Shown: positions 42,110-56,027, numbered from the stretch's first letter. The stretch: 64,000 nt of DNA from Hyaloperonospora brassicae (GCA_947650285.1 CANTFL010000068.1:62001-126000), one strand, 5' to 3'. A program made the numbers and translations. The notes: generated from the sequence alone by a model not told the origin.

Positions 42110-42172
42110 CCAGGGCTCGAACCCATAGTAACCAGCGTGAAAATTAACCCACAAAACGACTGAGCGAATTCA
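42110..42172 (-). repeat. tRNA-like segment, possible SINE head
   Basis: On the minus strand an A-box-like TCGCTCAGTCG and a B box GGTTCGAGCCC are ~45 nt apart, as in tRNAs. The anticodon stem is weak and no acceptor stem forms, so it is not a functional tRNA. A tRNA-derived SINE or a decayed tRNA gene would explain it. Confidence 0.3.
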
Positions 42173-43899
42173 ATGTCATGCCAGAGCAACTAATCTCAAA
42201 CAAAATGGAACTGCAACAACTCCTACCTTAAAAATAGTCACCTTACACGCATCGCCGCAACATCACTTGCTAACAATATATACATCAAACATATCTAATG
42301 AAGAGGGCAAATCGCTAGTCGACGGGTACACGAGGTGAGTCGAGGTCCATACAAGACGTCGGAGTACCTCCTCTATTAGTCGGAAGTCCGGCAGAGTGAG
42401 TAGATTGGGGTCTCATCGCACAGATTTGAGAGCCCGCTTCACCCCAGATGCACCAAAATTGCTGTGTCGATCCAGCGTTTTGAGATGGACACGGAAATAC
42501 GTATCGGAGATTGTGGTACCGCAGCAAGCATTCAGCTTGACTTAGGATCAGCCTAGCTCGTCTACCTATCTTACACTAAGTAGACAGAAAAAGGGAGATT
42601 TAGAATTGATATTACGATGTTAGTTTAGAATCGATGGTACTCTGTTGCTTGGATAGAGAGCGTATCTGCTCTTTGGGATACAAAAGATTGTAGAGACGCA
42701 ATCGATTCCAGAAGACAGGGTGATAGGCATATGAATACTTTACTCTGAGTGTGCAACCACATAAGTTCGTTCGTGACAATCTTTTGGTAGCATTCAAGAT
42801 CATGCAACGTGGGCCCGACGACATACAAAGCAAGCACAATAGCAAGGCGCAATAAAAATCGAATGAAGAAAATAGGGCGGAGCATCTTACTAATCAGCAA
42901 TGTCAATTAGTTTTGCAGATCTCTAGGAAAAATTTATCCTTATGCACACTCACGGTGTGTTACTATCAGTCGATATAAGGTAACGCTTATCACCTTGAAG
43001 AGTCAGAGAAAAAGGCAAACTGTCATTTCGAGATCCAATCATATATGGGGCGTCGAGCAATTACATTTATGCCAATCGATAAAAGATCGTAGCTACAAGT
43101 CATTTGAGCGCGGCATTCCTACGATGAACATGTATATGTAAGAAAACGTGTAGTGGGGATTCCACTACACGTTTGAAGAGAAACCATACGGTGACGAACT
43201 TATTGTATCGAGCAAAGATGAAAAAAATCAGCATTATCCTATCAACAAAAAAACTGAAAGGGTCAGATCCATGGATCAGATGGCAGAATCTCTCCGTAAG
43301 AACAATTGCCAAGTGTTTACAGATATCCATATAATGAGCGAATTAATGGGTCGACAAGAGTATTACTAGAGCTAAGAAGAATGCAGTCTATTCGAGGCTG
43401 TCGCAAGGCGCGTATAAATGATTTAAGAACTGCGTTGAGGTACGGGCTCCAGTAGATACGACGGGATATCAATCTGGAAAAGTTCTGGATTCGACAACGT
43501 GAGCCAAAGCCGATCCTGGGGAACGGGACGGCAATGAAGTCATAATAATTGCACGTGGGTGCGATATTGGCAAAGGTACAAAAGTTTGAAAGTCAGAATA
43601 AAATATGTATTAGCTACCGACGCTTGAAAAACGGGTTTTGCGCAATCTGTGAAGTAGAAATGTCAAGCATAAGTACGGAGTCGTCAATGAGGGTGAGTTC
43701 GAGACTATTTTTAGCCGGTATTAAATTCTTTGAAAGCGATCAGATTCTTATTGAAATTAAGTTGAATTATAAACGGACGGGTTCTCCGCAGCAGTACAAA
43801 TAGAAGAAAGACATTGACAAAATGTCTAGGAGCCTTCATCTTGGAAATGCTCAAAGTAAATCTAATGCAAAAGGGTTTGATCGGATTCATGGACAAATT

Positions 43900-45330
43900 T
43901 TTCATTCCGCTGGCGTTCGAATTGCCGAAGTGGAACGACGCTGAAAACAAGATCGACCTGAAATCAGATTAGATTAACTATGTCATGAAGCATTGGCAGC
44001 TGCCTCGCAAACGAGTAAAAGCGATCGACAAGTTCTTTGCCGATCGCTTAACAGATGGTCATTTGAAGGAGTCGAGCCCCCACATAGCTTTCAAAATTCT
44101 GTGTGCGTAATGACAACGGGTAATGATCGATAGTGCATGCATTGGGAATTTGAATATTGATAAAGTACAGCACAAACACCCATACTGAGAAAAACTTAAT
44201 CACCATTGGTATATCCGATTGTTCAGTATATGCTTTTTTGGTCTAATGTGTAAATTGAAATTTTTTTTAATTGTGAACGGGACATCGAAAATACCTTACT
44301 AAAAAATATTAATGGGGTGCTCTGGGATTAGCTGTGTGATACCGAAAAGGACAAGAAACTCCTCGTCCACTGTTTCCAGAAGTGATACAAATCCATTTCG
44401 ACCATGCGAGTATTTGAGCTCAGTTATTATTAGGAAGATTTTCTTCATTGCTGAGCTACGAATTCAACGTTGGACTATATAGCTCACAGATACAACGTAT
44501 ATAAAGTGCTAACCGTCACGCACGAAAATTAGTTGTTTGCGAATCAAAAGATGAATTTTGCGGCTAGAGAGATACCACTTCTTGGGCATATCGTTTGTAA
44601 GAATGGTGTGCGTCCTGATCTCGAAACTATCAGGCCACCTATTGACTGGCTCGTGCCAGCCATTGTCAAAGGACTCATCAAATCCTTTGAAAAATAAACT
44701 ACTTGGATGGGTTCTCACACAATCGGGCTGAGCTGATAGTTCGTTCATGTTTTTGTTAAGGAAAATCGATAAGTGTTATATGGCTGCTGAGTACCACCCT
44801 TTCCATACACAAAATAAAAAAAGCTTCATTTCATCGCCGCTATCGGCGGTAAAAGGGTAGGATATGTTCTCCGAGACGCCAACAATTTCGTACTCTTCTG
44901 TACGTTGATGTGATGTTACATGGAAGACGCAAGATGCGTCGTCAGCTATTTATCGAGTCAGTGGCGATCAGCTAAGAGCAATTATCCGACGTATGAAACG
45001 GCACTTTATTCGCGGTACGTACTGTATACGTTTCGCGTCTATATTTGGGAGACATATCCATTTTCTGGAGAAGTACCACGTGCTATTGCGCACAGCTATC
45101 AACAGTTCACATCTCGCGCAATGATTGGGAGGGGGCTGTTGGCACTCGCGGAGTATAACTTCTTCGTGTATTTATTTCCAGAACGACTATACGACGTCGA
45201 TGATGCCCTTTTGCACCAGCCCGATTGTAAATCAGCCGAGCAATCCAGAAACGATGATCGTTCATTTGTTGCGATACTAGTCGACATTCCTTCGTCGTCG
45301 GATTTAATCGACGACTTAAGGTAGGCTTAC
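43900..45330 (+). pseudogene. Decayed Ty3/gypsy pol relic (RT and RNase H)
   Basis: Fragments in order on the plus strand. An RT entry segment near 43985-44105 reads HWQLPRKRVKAIDKFFA, then GHLKESSPHIAF. The end of RT is near 44540-44690 (QKMNFAAREIPLLGHIV, GVRPDLETIRPPIDW). RNase H runs from 44920 to 45235 (VVSYLSSQWRSAKSNYPTYE, then LALAEYNFFVY and a PDCKS end). Many stops and frame changes separate them. The gypsy element at 55545-63137 has the same order, so this is an older relative. Further downstream to ~46.5 kb there may be integrase remains that I could not assign. It is too broken to be coding. Confidence 0.72.
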
Positions 45331-48300
45331 ATACAAGATGCAGGACTTGTGCCTCTATTTGATTATATTTCTCATCTATCTTGACACACTTTGAATTTAG
45401 CTGGCAGTTGTCGATATTCATCTGATCAATACTCATGCCATGACAAACTATTGTAACATAAAGCGGTATATTGTAAGCAGATCAATTATATAACTTTGCT
45501 ACAGTAGACAGCGCAGTACACTATTGTAGCCTGTGCGAGCGCTGACGTCTTACCAGATACGTTTCTCGCAAATCTACTGTCTATATAAAGCTTCGGTACG
45601 ACATCCATCTCCTTAATGTATGAACTTACTTCCTGCCGCGAAGAGAGATCACTACCGTGGATACTAGTCAACGGCATCGATAACTTCTTCGAGGACCACC
45701 CTCTGGCAAACAGCGTATACGGTTTAAATTTGTCTTAATCGAGTCCGAAATTACTGTCATTTGAGCATGAAGTATGTCAAAGCAAGCAATAAGCTGCACG
45801 ATGCATCTTTTAATGCGCAATTACCAATTCTTCAAAGAGGCTATGTGATAAAAATCATAGTCAACTTAGCCTATGGCTTTCATCAACTTATCATGCTATA
45901 TAGTGACATACCTATCTCAGCGATAGAACAACCCGAGGAACACTTTGACGTTTGCGGGAGAGCACGAGTTTAAGACTTAGTTCGTATCACCTCAATCAAA
46001 TATTTTTAATGTGCGACGTCCCCTCTTTAAAATTTCGGTAAGCTTCTTCGACGATACATTGGTCCAAATATGCTCTCTTTGTGATCTCGGCGATATTGTG
46101 GTACATCTCCGTCACCTGTGGTCATACGGGAAGACATAACGTATCATATTATCGAGAAAGGCTTCGTTGACTTGCCAACAATAGTAGATAGATGGGATGT
46201 ACGGCAGGTTATTTTCACACACATAAGTATTCATTTGCTTACATATCAATATAGATATTGCATATTATAGAGAATGACGCCAAGGGGTCATGGCATCCCG
46301 AGATATGGGTCGTTATCAAGTCCGTGAGGCAGATTTGGCTACATCTCCATATCTTTATGCATACCAGACATTTATGAGACTTCTATAATTGTGCAAGAGG
46401 GCATTGACTAACAGATTGGCTGCGCACTCATACCGTATCACGGGGTCTACCGCAAAGACTAAGTGAGCTACTGAAGGAATTCAATTGAAGCCCGATAAAA
46501 CGTATTGTCTCTTTCGTGACAAGGAGCTAGTTTTGATTATATATACTATTTTAAAGATTTGACCAAATCCTCCTGACATCCACACAGTTGGGCTACATAA
46601 TCACAATTCTCTCTTTACGGAAAAGCCTATAATGACAAAATTTGCGGCAAACAAATGTTGTTCGTCGATATACACGTTTATCTTCCATTATATGCGATAA
46701 AGAATTAGGATACGGACAAGGTTTTGTCTCGACTCTCAATTCATGCTTCTCACATAGCAATTTCTCGTCATTATTCGACGACGAATATGACGATTAGTGC
46801 ACATTTTTAGTATACATAATCTGATAGACGTTTGTTTTGAGCTCCTTGCAAGATGAGATCGTGGCAGCGTACGTACGTTACTACTTGCTGAAATAATTGC
46901 GTCATACAACCGCCTGACGACTTGATTCATAGCGTTTCGTACCCTATCAATTTCTATCAGAATACGAGATCTTGCTTGATAGCGATCTGGTGCTCTACAG
47001 CATTCATCGTATCCATGCATATATTGATAATAATTGAATACGATAAAAATAGAAATGACGGACAACTCACGCGTTCTACAACGCCCCTGCTGGCGGTCAT
47101 ATAGATAGCAATGAACCTTATACTCTATCGCGAGACTTCTGTTGGTCTCACTGAAACTTGTTTTGAATATATTGTTTTTAAACCGTTTAATGATAATACC
47201 TTTTTTGTACGTACAGCCAGATTAGTTTGATGTGCGAATGAACTGGTACTGCCCTATTCGTTTCGGGCCTACACCTTCCCTTAACGGTCATGGATGACGT
47301 CTTACGCGACGGACGTTGTTTTTTGCTCGGATATTCTGGGTGCCAACCATTCCGGAAAACCTCCACATTTTGTAAGTGCGTGTTAGTCTTCTTCAAGATA
47401 CCTGACTCGCCATAACGGGTTCACCGGGTGTTACTGTCTTAGCGATTATGTCGCTCATTTGTATTGTACCTTAATTTGGTTACAGGTTTTGAAAACCGCG
47501 CCAACGAACAAGAACGGCCGGTGATAACCAAATACACCAGAGAGATCGCTTTTTACTACTTCCTTCGTCTCAGCATATCTCGCAACCACTGCTCGTCGCA
47601 TCCAAATTATGTCGATTGATTTTAGAAAACTTCGTTCTTGTCCTCGCATGTGATAGGTGTATTTGCACATGTACCATTTTTGCATCTACATAAATTCGAA
47701 TTCAATAATTCCCATCGGGTGTCGGACAAGTTCACTGCGTCTTAGACAGTTTGCGCATTTCTTCTACGCCATATATAGCCATAACCTATCACTTACACGC
47801 GACTTCGATTGTCTCTGATCGTGATCCTCACCTTATCTTTATCTTCTACACAAGTATTCCTCTTAATTCAGTTCCGGACGCTCGAATCAGACAGAAGCAC
47901 CGACAACAGACGGAACACCCGAACGTTTATATTGAGATCTCGAGGACTTAAATAAAAGCTGCGCTAGCATTTTCGAATCAACATTTTTCTGCCTTTGCTG
48001 ATTATTATATTACATTTCATATACAGCGTCATACGAAAGTCGAATTGGTCGCCTCAACAGTGTAAAGCGCGACAATCTCACGTACCAGAGCCTATCGTCG
48101 TGAAATACTTTACAGCACTAAACCTTTTCGCATGAAAACGGATTGATCTGAAGCTTATCGAGTACCACACACAATACATCGAGTGCTAATATAGTCACAC
48201 GATCACATGAAAAGACGAATGTATTGACGCCGCTACATTGGATTTCTCTCTATTTCAATCGACAGCTCGATACCCGATCATACCGATCTCAAGTAATCGC

Positions 48301-51300
48301 GAACCCAATCTATTGTATTTTTGTCATTGATCAACATTGAAGGCTTTAAGCTGACTATCGACGGCTTAAATGTGTTCAGGATCTTACTGTAGCGTCATCT
48401 AATTCACGCACCCAGTATGAGATGTACTGGAATCTAACGTATCAGATTAAAAAGGCATCAATGCGCGAAGGTATAATGCGTCTGTTTATTCTATAGCGGA
48501 AGTTTATATACTGTGCTCTATAATAATTACGAAGCTCAACGTTGACTTAGCGGGGCGGAGGGAAGAAGCTTGTGTCACTATTCATTGGATCACTTGAGGT
48601 GATTAATTCGATTAAAAAGTGTTTTTTCGAGACGCCTAAGACCCATTTATACCTTCCCTTTCGCTATATCTGATTTTCTACGATGGGCAGAAAAGAATTT
48701 TTCTTCGGATGCAAGTATTATTCTTCTCAGCAAACTAATTCACTTCTCAAAGAGCAATCGAAGTTCGTCCCGCCGGGATAGACGTGGAACTGGAACCTTT
48801 TTCGCGGCCGTCTTCTCATTTGCAATCGACCACATTGAGTTAGTTGATTTTATTTAATGCTCTAGCAGCTCTATATTTGGCTATAACGTTCAGCTTTTGT
48901 CGTCCTCTGCAACGTAGCTAGTGAACAGATTCTTTACTTCAATCAAGATAAGCTTGATCCACTCCTCGGCCCATCGCTACATCCACTCCAAACTAAAAAT
49001 CTTTGCAGCATTCCATACACTCTAGAGGGCTGATGTGGGTTCTTTATGCTGCTCTAGATTGTCAATAGCATCGTTGTCCATTATATCGCTACGTGCAGCA
49101 CTCACTCATATCTCTTAGAAAAGCGATAACTGCGGCGCGCCTAAACCAATTCCAACAACTAAATATTTGATCCATATGTATACTACCAGAAACCACCGGG
49201 CACATATTTTGAAAATCCCTGGACGTTGCGCTCTGATGTACAAGCAAAAGGATAATAAGGATGTGGAGAAGGATGATGTATATTTGGGTACGCAAACAAC
49301 CCATTATATCTGGCTTTGTAAGCCACTTAACGGCGATGTGTTATCGTACCATCCCTCGCGAAATTCTGTTCACGTAACTCCCAGTCCCGATGACAGTGCT
49401 ATTTCACTCGGACACCGATGTCAGAGTTATAAGATCAATGTCGACAATTTTAGAAGCTTTTATGCACCTCAAAGCTATCGTGAGGGCAGATGACTCCTGT
49501 AAAGCAGAGCTGTCGTTCAGTTGACCATATTTGTAACGGGGCACCGATTGCTACGTACTGGACTACCAGTGCCGAACCGACTTTTACTAACAATAGTGAG
49601 GGTCAGCGCCGTGTTACATCTATGCACTGCACAAAGGAAGGGTAAACGACTAATACAAAGACTTTGGTCGTAGCAAAAGTAAAAATGATACCCAATATCA
49701 TTATACCTGGTGTCTCTTATGTCTGATTTGTCCAAACTCAATTATACCAATGGAACTAAATGCATGATGACGTCTACTCACGACCCGTTGCGCGCGTCTA
49801 GCAGCAGTTGGTGGGGTGATAGAAATCAACCAATGCGCGGACCTTTGGGTCATCTCAACAATTTCGTTGTATTTGTGATATTGTTAAACGATTATTCAAT
49901 GTAATATTATTTATTCCTACTTCGCGTGATGGCAATTTTATGTAACGGGCCTCCCCATTACAAAGCTGATGACACTACAACAGTGTCACAATCTTACACA
50001 TCACAGTTGCAAGAAGGGTGCGACGATGGGTACAAGTTCGTTTATGGCTTGTGTCTAGTCTCGACTAAGTCGATCGACGACCGTAATCGCCATGTCATTT
50101 TTCTTGCCGTCAAGTTCTGCGAAAACGACACGACGAAATGGCGAGGGTCACGCTAACACTGCGAGTGTTTCGATCTCGGAACCGGCTCTTTTCACAACGG
50201 TTGCGGCTATGGAAGCTTTTACTTCTCCAATAAATGTGAAGATAGTAGTCTCGATGCTAAGTAGACGAAGCAGTCAATGAGAATCGTGTGTAGGCAAGCT
50301 TAGCTCCAGTCGCAACGTTCATACAAACAAGTTCCAAACAATTATGTCATCAGTCGTATACCCTCCGGTTTCGAATGCAAACTCTTGTGTGCGTGCCCCT
50401 CCATACGTGTATTGCAGTTTCAGCTTCTTAAGTGACTTGATGATTCCACACGTTACGCATTGTCGCAGGGCCACGGACTGGCCATGTCAGGATTCCCGAG
50501 TTCGTCCGTCGTTGCCTTCATCCCTGTAATTTTCCCTCTCTTGGACATCAGGCTCGAATCGGTGACACAGTTGCAGTCAAACTTGTTGGTATCAACTACC
50601 TTTGAGGACTATTGTCAAGTGATTCGCTCGTGCGTTGTGGAACTGAGGGCTCAGAGGGAAGCCGTGTTGCATTCAAGATGAGGCGATGACGCATAAATAT
50701 GATATACGCACACTGCAATTTAGAAGCTGCTGCACCACTCGAATCTAGAGTGAAGAAGACGCACGGCTTTATGTAGCAATCCTTTTCGTATCGAAGGCCA
50801 TGCAACGCCCCATATCACGCCGACCCAATTCCTGATCAACCCCATCCATTCGTTCACTCATTCTGCGTCTTGCGGCAAGACGATCTACTGGTTTCCTCTA
50901 CCCCTCGTACTGAAGGTCAGTTGTTGAACCACAAAAATGTCCTGTGTATTTGTTTTTACAAATTCCATACAAGAGACAGAACCTACAGTTGCATAGCAAG
51001 TTCATACGGCCTATGTTAATTCACCTGAAATGAAGCGATTTTTTGCATGACCTGATCTTTGATTGCTACGGGTTAAATTAGTTTGTATTCTTCATCGTTG
51101 TTAGCTTTTATCTCTGCTCCTAATTTAGTCAAACAGCGTGTGCCTTACGTGTCCATCCGGGAAGCGACGCGAGCACCCGCGACGGAGCGCTTTTTGACGT
51201 GCAACATATTCGATAGAGGCGCCTATCTACAACAAAAACTTCCATAGCGACGCCTTACAAAGCGATCGCACAACACGGTTCATTCATTGTAGTACCTGCG

Positions 51301-51615
51301 GTAAGGGATCGTAGTCTGCTCTCACAACGGCAGTGAGGTCCGCTATCGTCGGCACAAGCACACCTAGTGAAGTGCACAGAGGTAGCAACGAATTGTAGCC
51401 TACCGACAGAATGTGCAGCGGTCGATCGGATACGCTACTGCACATGAGCAACTTCTATAAAGGTCTGGCACGATTGGCAATAGCGTCAGACACGTACATG
51501 GAAACAGATATGGGTCAATGCACAATTATTATAAACTAGAGAAAAGAACTAAAGAAGGTACGTTGCTTTCGATGCAGGTGACGACGTAACGGAACAAACC
51601 ATGGCACAGAGAGTG
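45331..51615. other. AT-rich repeat graveyard, no gene recognised
   Basis: Short AT-rich frames only. TGTAACGGGGCACC at 49532 and TGTAACGGGCC at 49941 resemble LTR starts of the local gypsy families. A 108-codon frame at 49167-49493 has no recognisable motif. I see no host gene or RNA. Confidence 0.4.
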
Positions 51616-52311
51616 TCAGTGGATTTGATTTGTGAGGATCTGGGCATCCTTCCACGCGGCGAATTCGTTTACAAAGCTCTGAAGGTATTGGGCGCGCATC
51701 GCAAACCCTTCCTTTTTCAACTGCTCGAGTTGCTCCTTAAACATGGTACTCGGATCCTCATAGATGAATCTAAGTGTTTCGAACATCTTTAGTTCGATCA
51801 CTTTCGCCTCGGCCTCTAACTCTGGTACTCTCTGTGCTAGTTCAAGGATGATTGCCCTTTCGGGATCAGATAACTCCGATACCATCCTTTCCGACGCGCG
51901 GGGCGATTCTATTATCCTAGCCATTTTACACAGCTTTTTGAGCTCCTCGTCCTTGGTTTCTCGTACCACTTTGAGAAGCGCAAAGTACTCGGTACTTTGA
52001 CGTGAAAAAGGGGCCATCAGTTTATCTCGAGCGTTGCCCAGCCAAATTATCGCCGCGTAGAGCAAGTTCGTAGCCTCAGTTGTAGTTTTGATACCACGAG
52101 CTGGCAGTCCTTCGATAGGACCATGCAGTGTCATTCTCTCTTCTTGACCGGAGTCTGCGGCAGCGTGTTGTCTCAGTGGATGCTTGAACTCGTCGACCTC
52201 GTGCGGCCTAGCCAGTGCGGCGGTCTTTGTTTGCCCGAGGCCTGAAGCTGGGTCAGCATTGTCGAGCAGCACACTGCAGATCAGGACCGCATGGAGATAG
52301 ACGGACCGCAT
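51616..52311 (-). CDS. RxLR-dEER-like secreted candidate effector, 231 aa
   Basis: The start is ATG 52311, the first ATG in a frame that is otherwise open only from TTG. The N-terminus MRSVYLHAVLICSVLL is a short signal peptide. It is followed at residue 44 by HPLR, a variant of RxLR with His in the first position, and at 57 by EER in SGQEER. The spacing is that of oomycete host-translocated effectors. The mature part (~170 residues) is helical and charged (LYAAIIWLGNARDKLMAPF, LLKVVRETKDEELKKL), compatible with a WY-type fold, which I cannot confirm. It would be secreted and act in the plant. It lies alone between transposons, the usual place of such genes. It could instead be an ordinary secreted helical protein. 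Confidence 0.72.
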   Translation of the reverse strand: MRSVYLHAVLICSVLLDNADPASGLGQTKTAALARPHEVDEFKHPLRQHAAADSGQEERMTLHGPIEGLPARGIKTTTEATNLLYAAIIWLGNARDKLMAPFSRQSTEYFALLKVVRETKDEELKKLCKMARIIESPRASERMVSELSDPERAIILELAQRVPELEAEAKVIELKMFETLRFIYEDPSTMFKEQLEQLKKEGFAMRAQYLQSFVNEFAAWKDAQILTNQIH

Positions 52312-55300
52312 CGCAGGACGTCGAAGGTGCAGGGACTCGTGCAGCGGATAGCAGAATGAGTAATGAACAAACGAAATGAGTGGAAGCCCGGTCAAGTAGG
52401 AGCAATTGGTTTTGTGACTGCAGGATCGACTTTCCGTCGGCAGATGACGGCCAGACGGCGTCCAGACCAGTTAGCGTCCAGACCAGTCGGCGTCCAGACC
52501 AGTCAGCGTCATTGTAAACTGTGTCAGAGGATCCGAATCATCATGATTGGTAAAGCTCGCGGGCGAGTAAAGCCGCTGCGGAACACCTGTGCGGCGGCTG
52601 CTATGTGCAGCTTTTGCATTCGAATATTCGGACGAGAAGTGCCGAGGCAGTGGTACTCGTGCGACCGTGCATCAACGTCCATAGCTCATCTTTGCCTTCC
52701 ATCACATCGCAATTTCTTTTCGGGCACCCGCAATGCGTGGCTTCTTCAGCCAGTAGGCAAAGCTTAACGCCACGGGCTGCGAGTCTTGTCACGCCCGCGC
52801 TGGAGGAATTCGTGCGATGACAGCTTGTCTGAGAACCTCTGACCTTTTGAGACTTCCTGTAGGTTGGAGGTCTCATCTAGTATTGGACAGACAGCGACAG
52901 TTTGCGCCGAAGCACCCACGGACTGCTCATAGACCTACGATTCGTTGGGCAAATGTAGGAGCACGTCTTCCCACGCTTCATACATTCCAGCGTACTAGTG
53001 CCGTCTCGATCAAGCATCAACGACCAGTGCGTGGGGCAACATCGATCGCAAGCCACTCTGGACAAGAGAAAGCCCCTACGTAAAGCTGCTACGATCGTCG
53101 ATGTACATCCTGTTTGTCGGGAGTAAACCAGCGGCAATCACTGGTGTACGATAACTGAACCCATCGCATCTGCAAGTTGCAGACTGATCCTTGTCCAGAA
53201 ACGAGAGCGGTGTCTGACCACAAATCCTACAGTAACAAAATCGTTGGTGGTAAAATGGTCCGAAAACGAGATGGCGCACTGCGAAAATTCCATGGGAACG
53301 GCCGCGGGAGACACCGGCGACGACGTCATCGTCGACGTGAGCTGCCGCACCTTCCGCAAGACTGCATGGACCAGTTCTTCACGTCACCTCCAGCCTTGCG
53401 ACCTTCAAGTGATGCGATCAGGGCACGGCTCACTAAAGTAGTACGAATCGAGAAACCGTACCGTACTCGGGATGAGTGTGTCACAAGCGAAGCCAACAAC
53501 AAGGTATCCGTGCTGTCAGATTGTGAGAGCCGGAACGGAATGAATGTTGCACGTACATAGTTATCCAGCTGTTGGGCTGCTTGACTAGAGACACATGCAG
53601 CGTAAAATGTCCGACGGCATGTCAACTACAGTGTGTGCAGCTTCAAAGGTAGACACGCATGTCTCACGGCGAACGTCATCTTCTATGTAGCGCTACACTT
53701 TGGAGTCGCCGACTCATAAAACCACGGCCACTTGTGCAGTGAACCCTTCCTTGTAGCATAAGTATTCCGTGGCAGCCGGGATGTCGAAAATTCCACAGAC
53801 ACGCCTTAGCTTGTATTGGTCGAGCGCCATCCGAAGTGGGCGTGCTGTGCTATATGCACGATGAAACGTTAAGATACATAGCTTGTGCGACAGCCCGGTT
53901 CATCAGCGTACACATCCTGTTAATGAGACTAGCGTAGTCGATGCAGGCAAAATTATCGCAAAGGCGTCAAGCGTCGACGTATGCTAGATCACGGCATTGA
54001 CCGACATTCATCACCAAAATCGTCCGCTAAGCCCAGCCGCACCGTCCTGTCGACGTGTTCGTAAGTCCTGCTGTGTGGGCGTCAGAACCGTTTCCATCTC
54101 AAGTGCTCATGGCTACATGGCCTTGTCTCCCACACACAACATTGTCAACAGACTGGTGCAGACTCAACTCCCGCATAATAGACGAAAGAGTAATCAGCAG
54201 CGAGTTCTTCCTTTTGCACTATGACAAGCCTCAAGATTTTGTCAAGTCTCGTACGTTCAATAGCTCCATGTCTTCGACAGTCTTGTCGGTCTAGTGCTGA
54301 AATCATCTCGTCCGTTGAAGTCGAACACCACCTTAGTTACAGTGTTGCATAACATAGTAGTCCAATGAAACTAGATGGGTTCATGTCGGTCCCCGACTCG
54401 GGATCGGATCGAGAAATGGAATGCAGTCGAGAGCGCGGGACCCGCACGCCGTCGTGTCCATGCGTCTTGGATATCAAATGGGGATGGCAAATCTGACTAC
54501 AAAATGTGCCCATCGTAGGAGACGCGAACGGGACGTGCAACTGGCGATGAGCTCGGGACGCGCGCGCTCAATCTACAGCTGACTACTTTACGCGCAAGCA
54601 CCATTCTCAAGCGACTGATTGTGGTGCGTGATGCTGGTCTCGTGTATACGCTCGCGTCAAGCGCACTGGCAGACATTCATCGAAAGGCGCGTCGGACATT
54701 CTTCACTGACGTTGCGCCTTAGAGATCGGCTGCGTCCACGAGACGGCGGGAAGATATCCGACGTTGATGAGTATAGCGTGTCTCCCCAGTACTGCTTTCT
54801 TGGCGAGTGAAAGGCTTCTCAAAACACACCAACTAGCCGCCGGTATAAGTAATGATCATTCTTTGTGCCAACGAAGCATCCCGTAAGTAGCCTTTATGGG
54901 CACATATCGCGCCACTGGAGTAGCGCATCAATTCGACGACCGAGGACATAACGGTCTACTAAAGATGCGACATTGTCGTTATACGCTGCGATGGGTGGCA
55001 TTGTGTTCGTTCACATGCACTCCACTCACGTTCAAGTACGTCTGGAAAGGACGCCAACCGCAAGTGGAGCATAGTAAGCCAGACGCTGACAAAGTCACCG
55101 ACATGAAGGAGATAGCGGAAAACGAAGAGGCTGCTAAACAAACTGCCATATCTTCTGCGCCATCACCCATCTGCTTTGTCCACGGTGCCGCTGATGTAGC
55201 TAATGGCTTGAAAATTCGGCGAAGGCACGTAAACGTTGGTCTGACCGCAATGAATCTCGAACACACTTGACGGTAAGAACGGTATACGTAATGCCAACTA

Positions 55301-55544
55301 CGATGATGTACGCATCAACAAAACTGACGCCGACTTCATTGACAATATATCCGGGAAGCTTTCATCGTGGATGCATGAGCCCCTTCTTGTATCAATCGTT
55401 CATAACAACTGCAATGCCGCTCATTTCCCAGCTGTCGCCGATCAGGCAGTCGATTAGTTTGTACGGATACAGTCAGCTAGCTCGATTCAATCCGATGCTG
55501 AACGACATTTCGTGCAAGCGGCTACGACGTGGAATGGGCAGCAC
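52312..55544. other. Intergenic, no gene recognised
   Basis: The first ~200 bp hold the effector candidate's leader and promoter, including a 16-bp tandem repeat (52458-52510). Minus-strand frames between 52877 and 53625 (with CDRCCPTHW and FCYCRICG) recall a zinc-binding transposase but cannot be joined. The rest to the gypsy LTR shows nothing recognisable. Confidence 0.4.
52458..52510. repeat. 16-bp tandem repeat upstream of the effector candidate
   Basis: Three full units and one partial of GCGTCCAGACCAGTYR, ~150-200 bp upstream of the ATG at 52311. The units differ only at the last two bases. It may be promoter-proximal; whether it binds a regulator is unknown. Confidence 0.85.
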
Positions 55545-56027
55545 TGCAGCGAAGCTATACAGCTCCTCAAGTCAGAGGAAGACTTAACGCTCTACAAGCA
55601 ACTTTGGTTTAGACAACCCGACTTGAAGAGTCAACAAGATCAGAGACCTTACGGTCCCTGTTCCAGGGGGACTAAACGATTCAAAGAATTAAACGCACAG
55701 AGTTCACGAGGAATAGATACCATGACAAGGCGTTGCTAAACTCCTCAAACGATCACAAGACGTCTCAAATAGGCACGTGTCTATCGGATCAAAATGGGAG
55801 CTGAACTTTATTTCTTCTTTTAACCTACCCGAACACCTTAGAACAACGTACTTAACCTACTCACAAATGTCCTGAATAAAACCTCTCACAAGATCTCGTA
55901 AATAATGGTCGACAGACATCAGTCTTCAACAATTGATACTGTGTTCGAATAACAATTTTAGGGGATCTCATTCCTTGTGTGCACCACACCTGCTGTCGAC
56001 TACCAATCGACGTGACACCCCGTTACA
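55545..56027 (-). repeat. 3' LTR of the gypsy element
   Basis: 483 bp. On the element strand it starts TGTAACGGGG and ends CTTCGCTGCA, so it has TG..CA ends. It is the same length as the other LTR. Confidence 0.9.

Larger units (their letters stand above)
39181..43899. other. AT-rich, gene-poor DNA with repeats
   Basis: Start of the repeat compartment. A sequence TGTAACGGGGTG at 40011 resembles the start of the LTRs at 55545-63137 and may mark an old LTR. A 20-bp tandem array (41130-41325) and a tRNA-like segment (~42110-42172, minus) follow. No gene is recognised; frames such as 40933-41043 (+) are too short to judge. Confidence 0.4.

Noticed and set aside
52877..53625. Zinc-binding transposase pieces on the minus strand
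   Set aside because: Cys-rich phrases exist, but the frames cannot be joined and no family signature appears.
55569..55739. A frame repeated in both LTRs on the plus strand (EEDLTLYKQLWF...)
   Set aside because: It is open in both LTRs because they are copies of each other; it has no start context or independent support.
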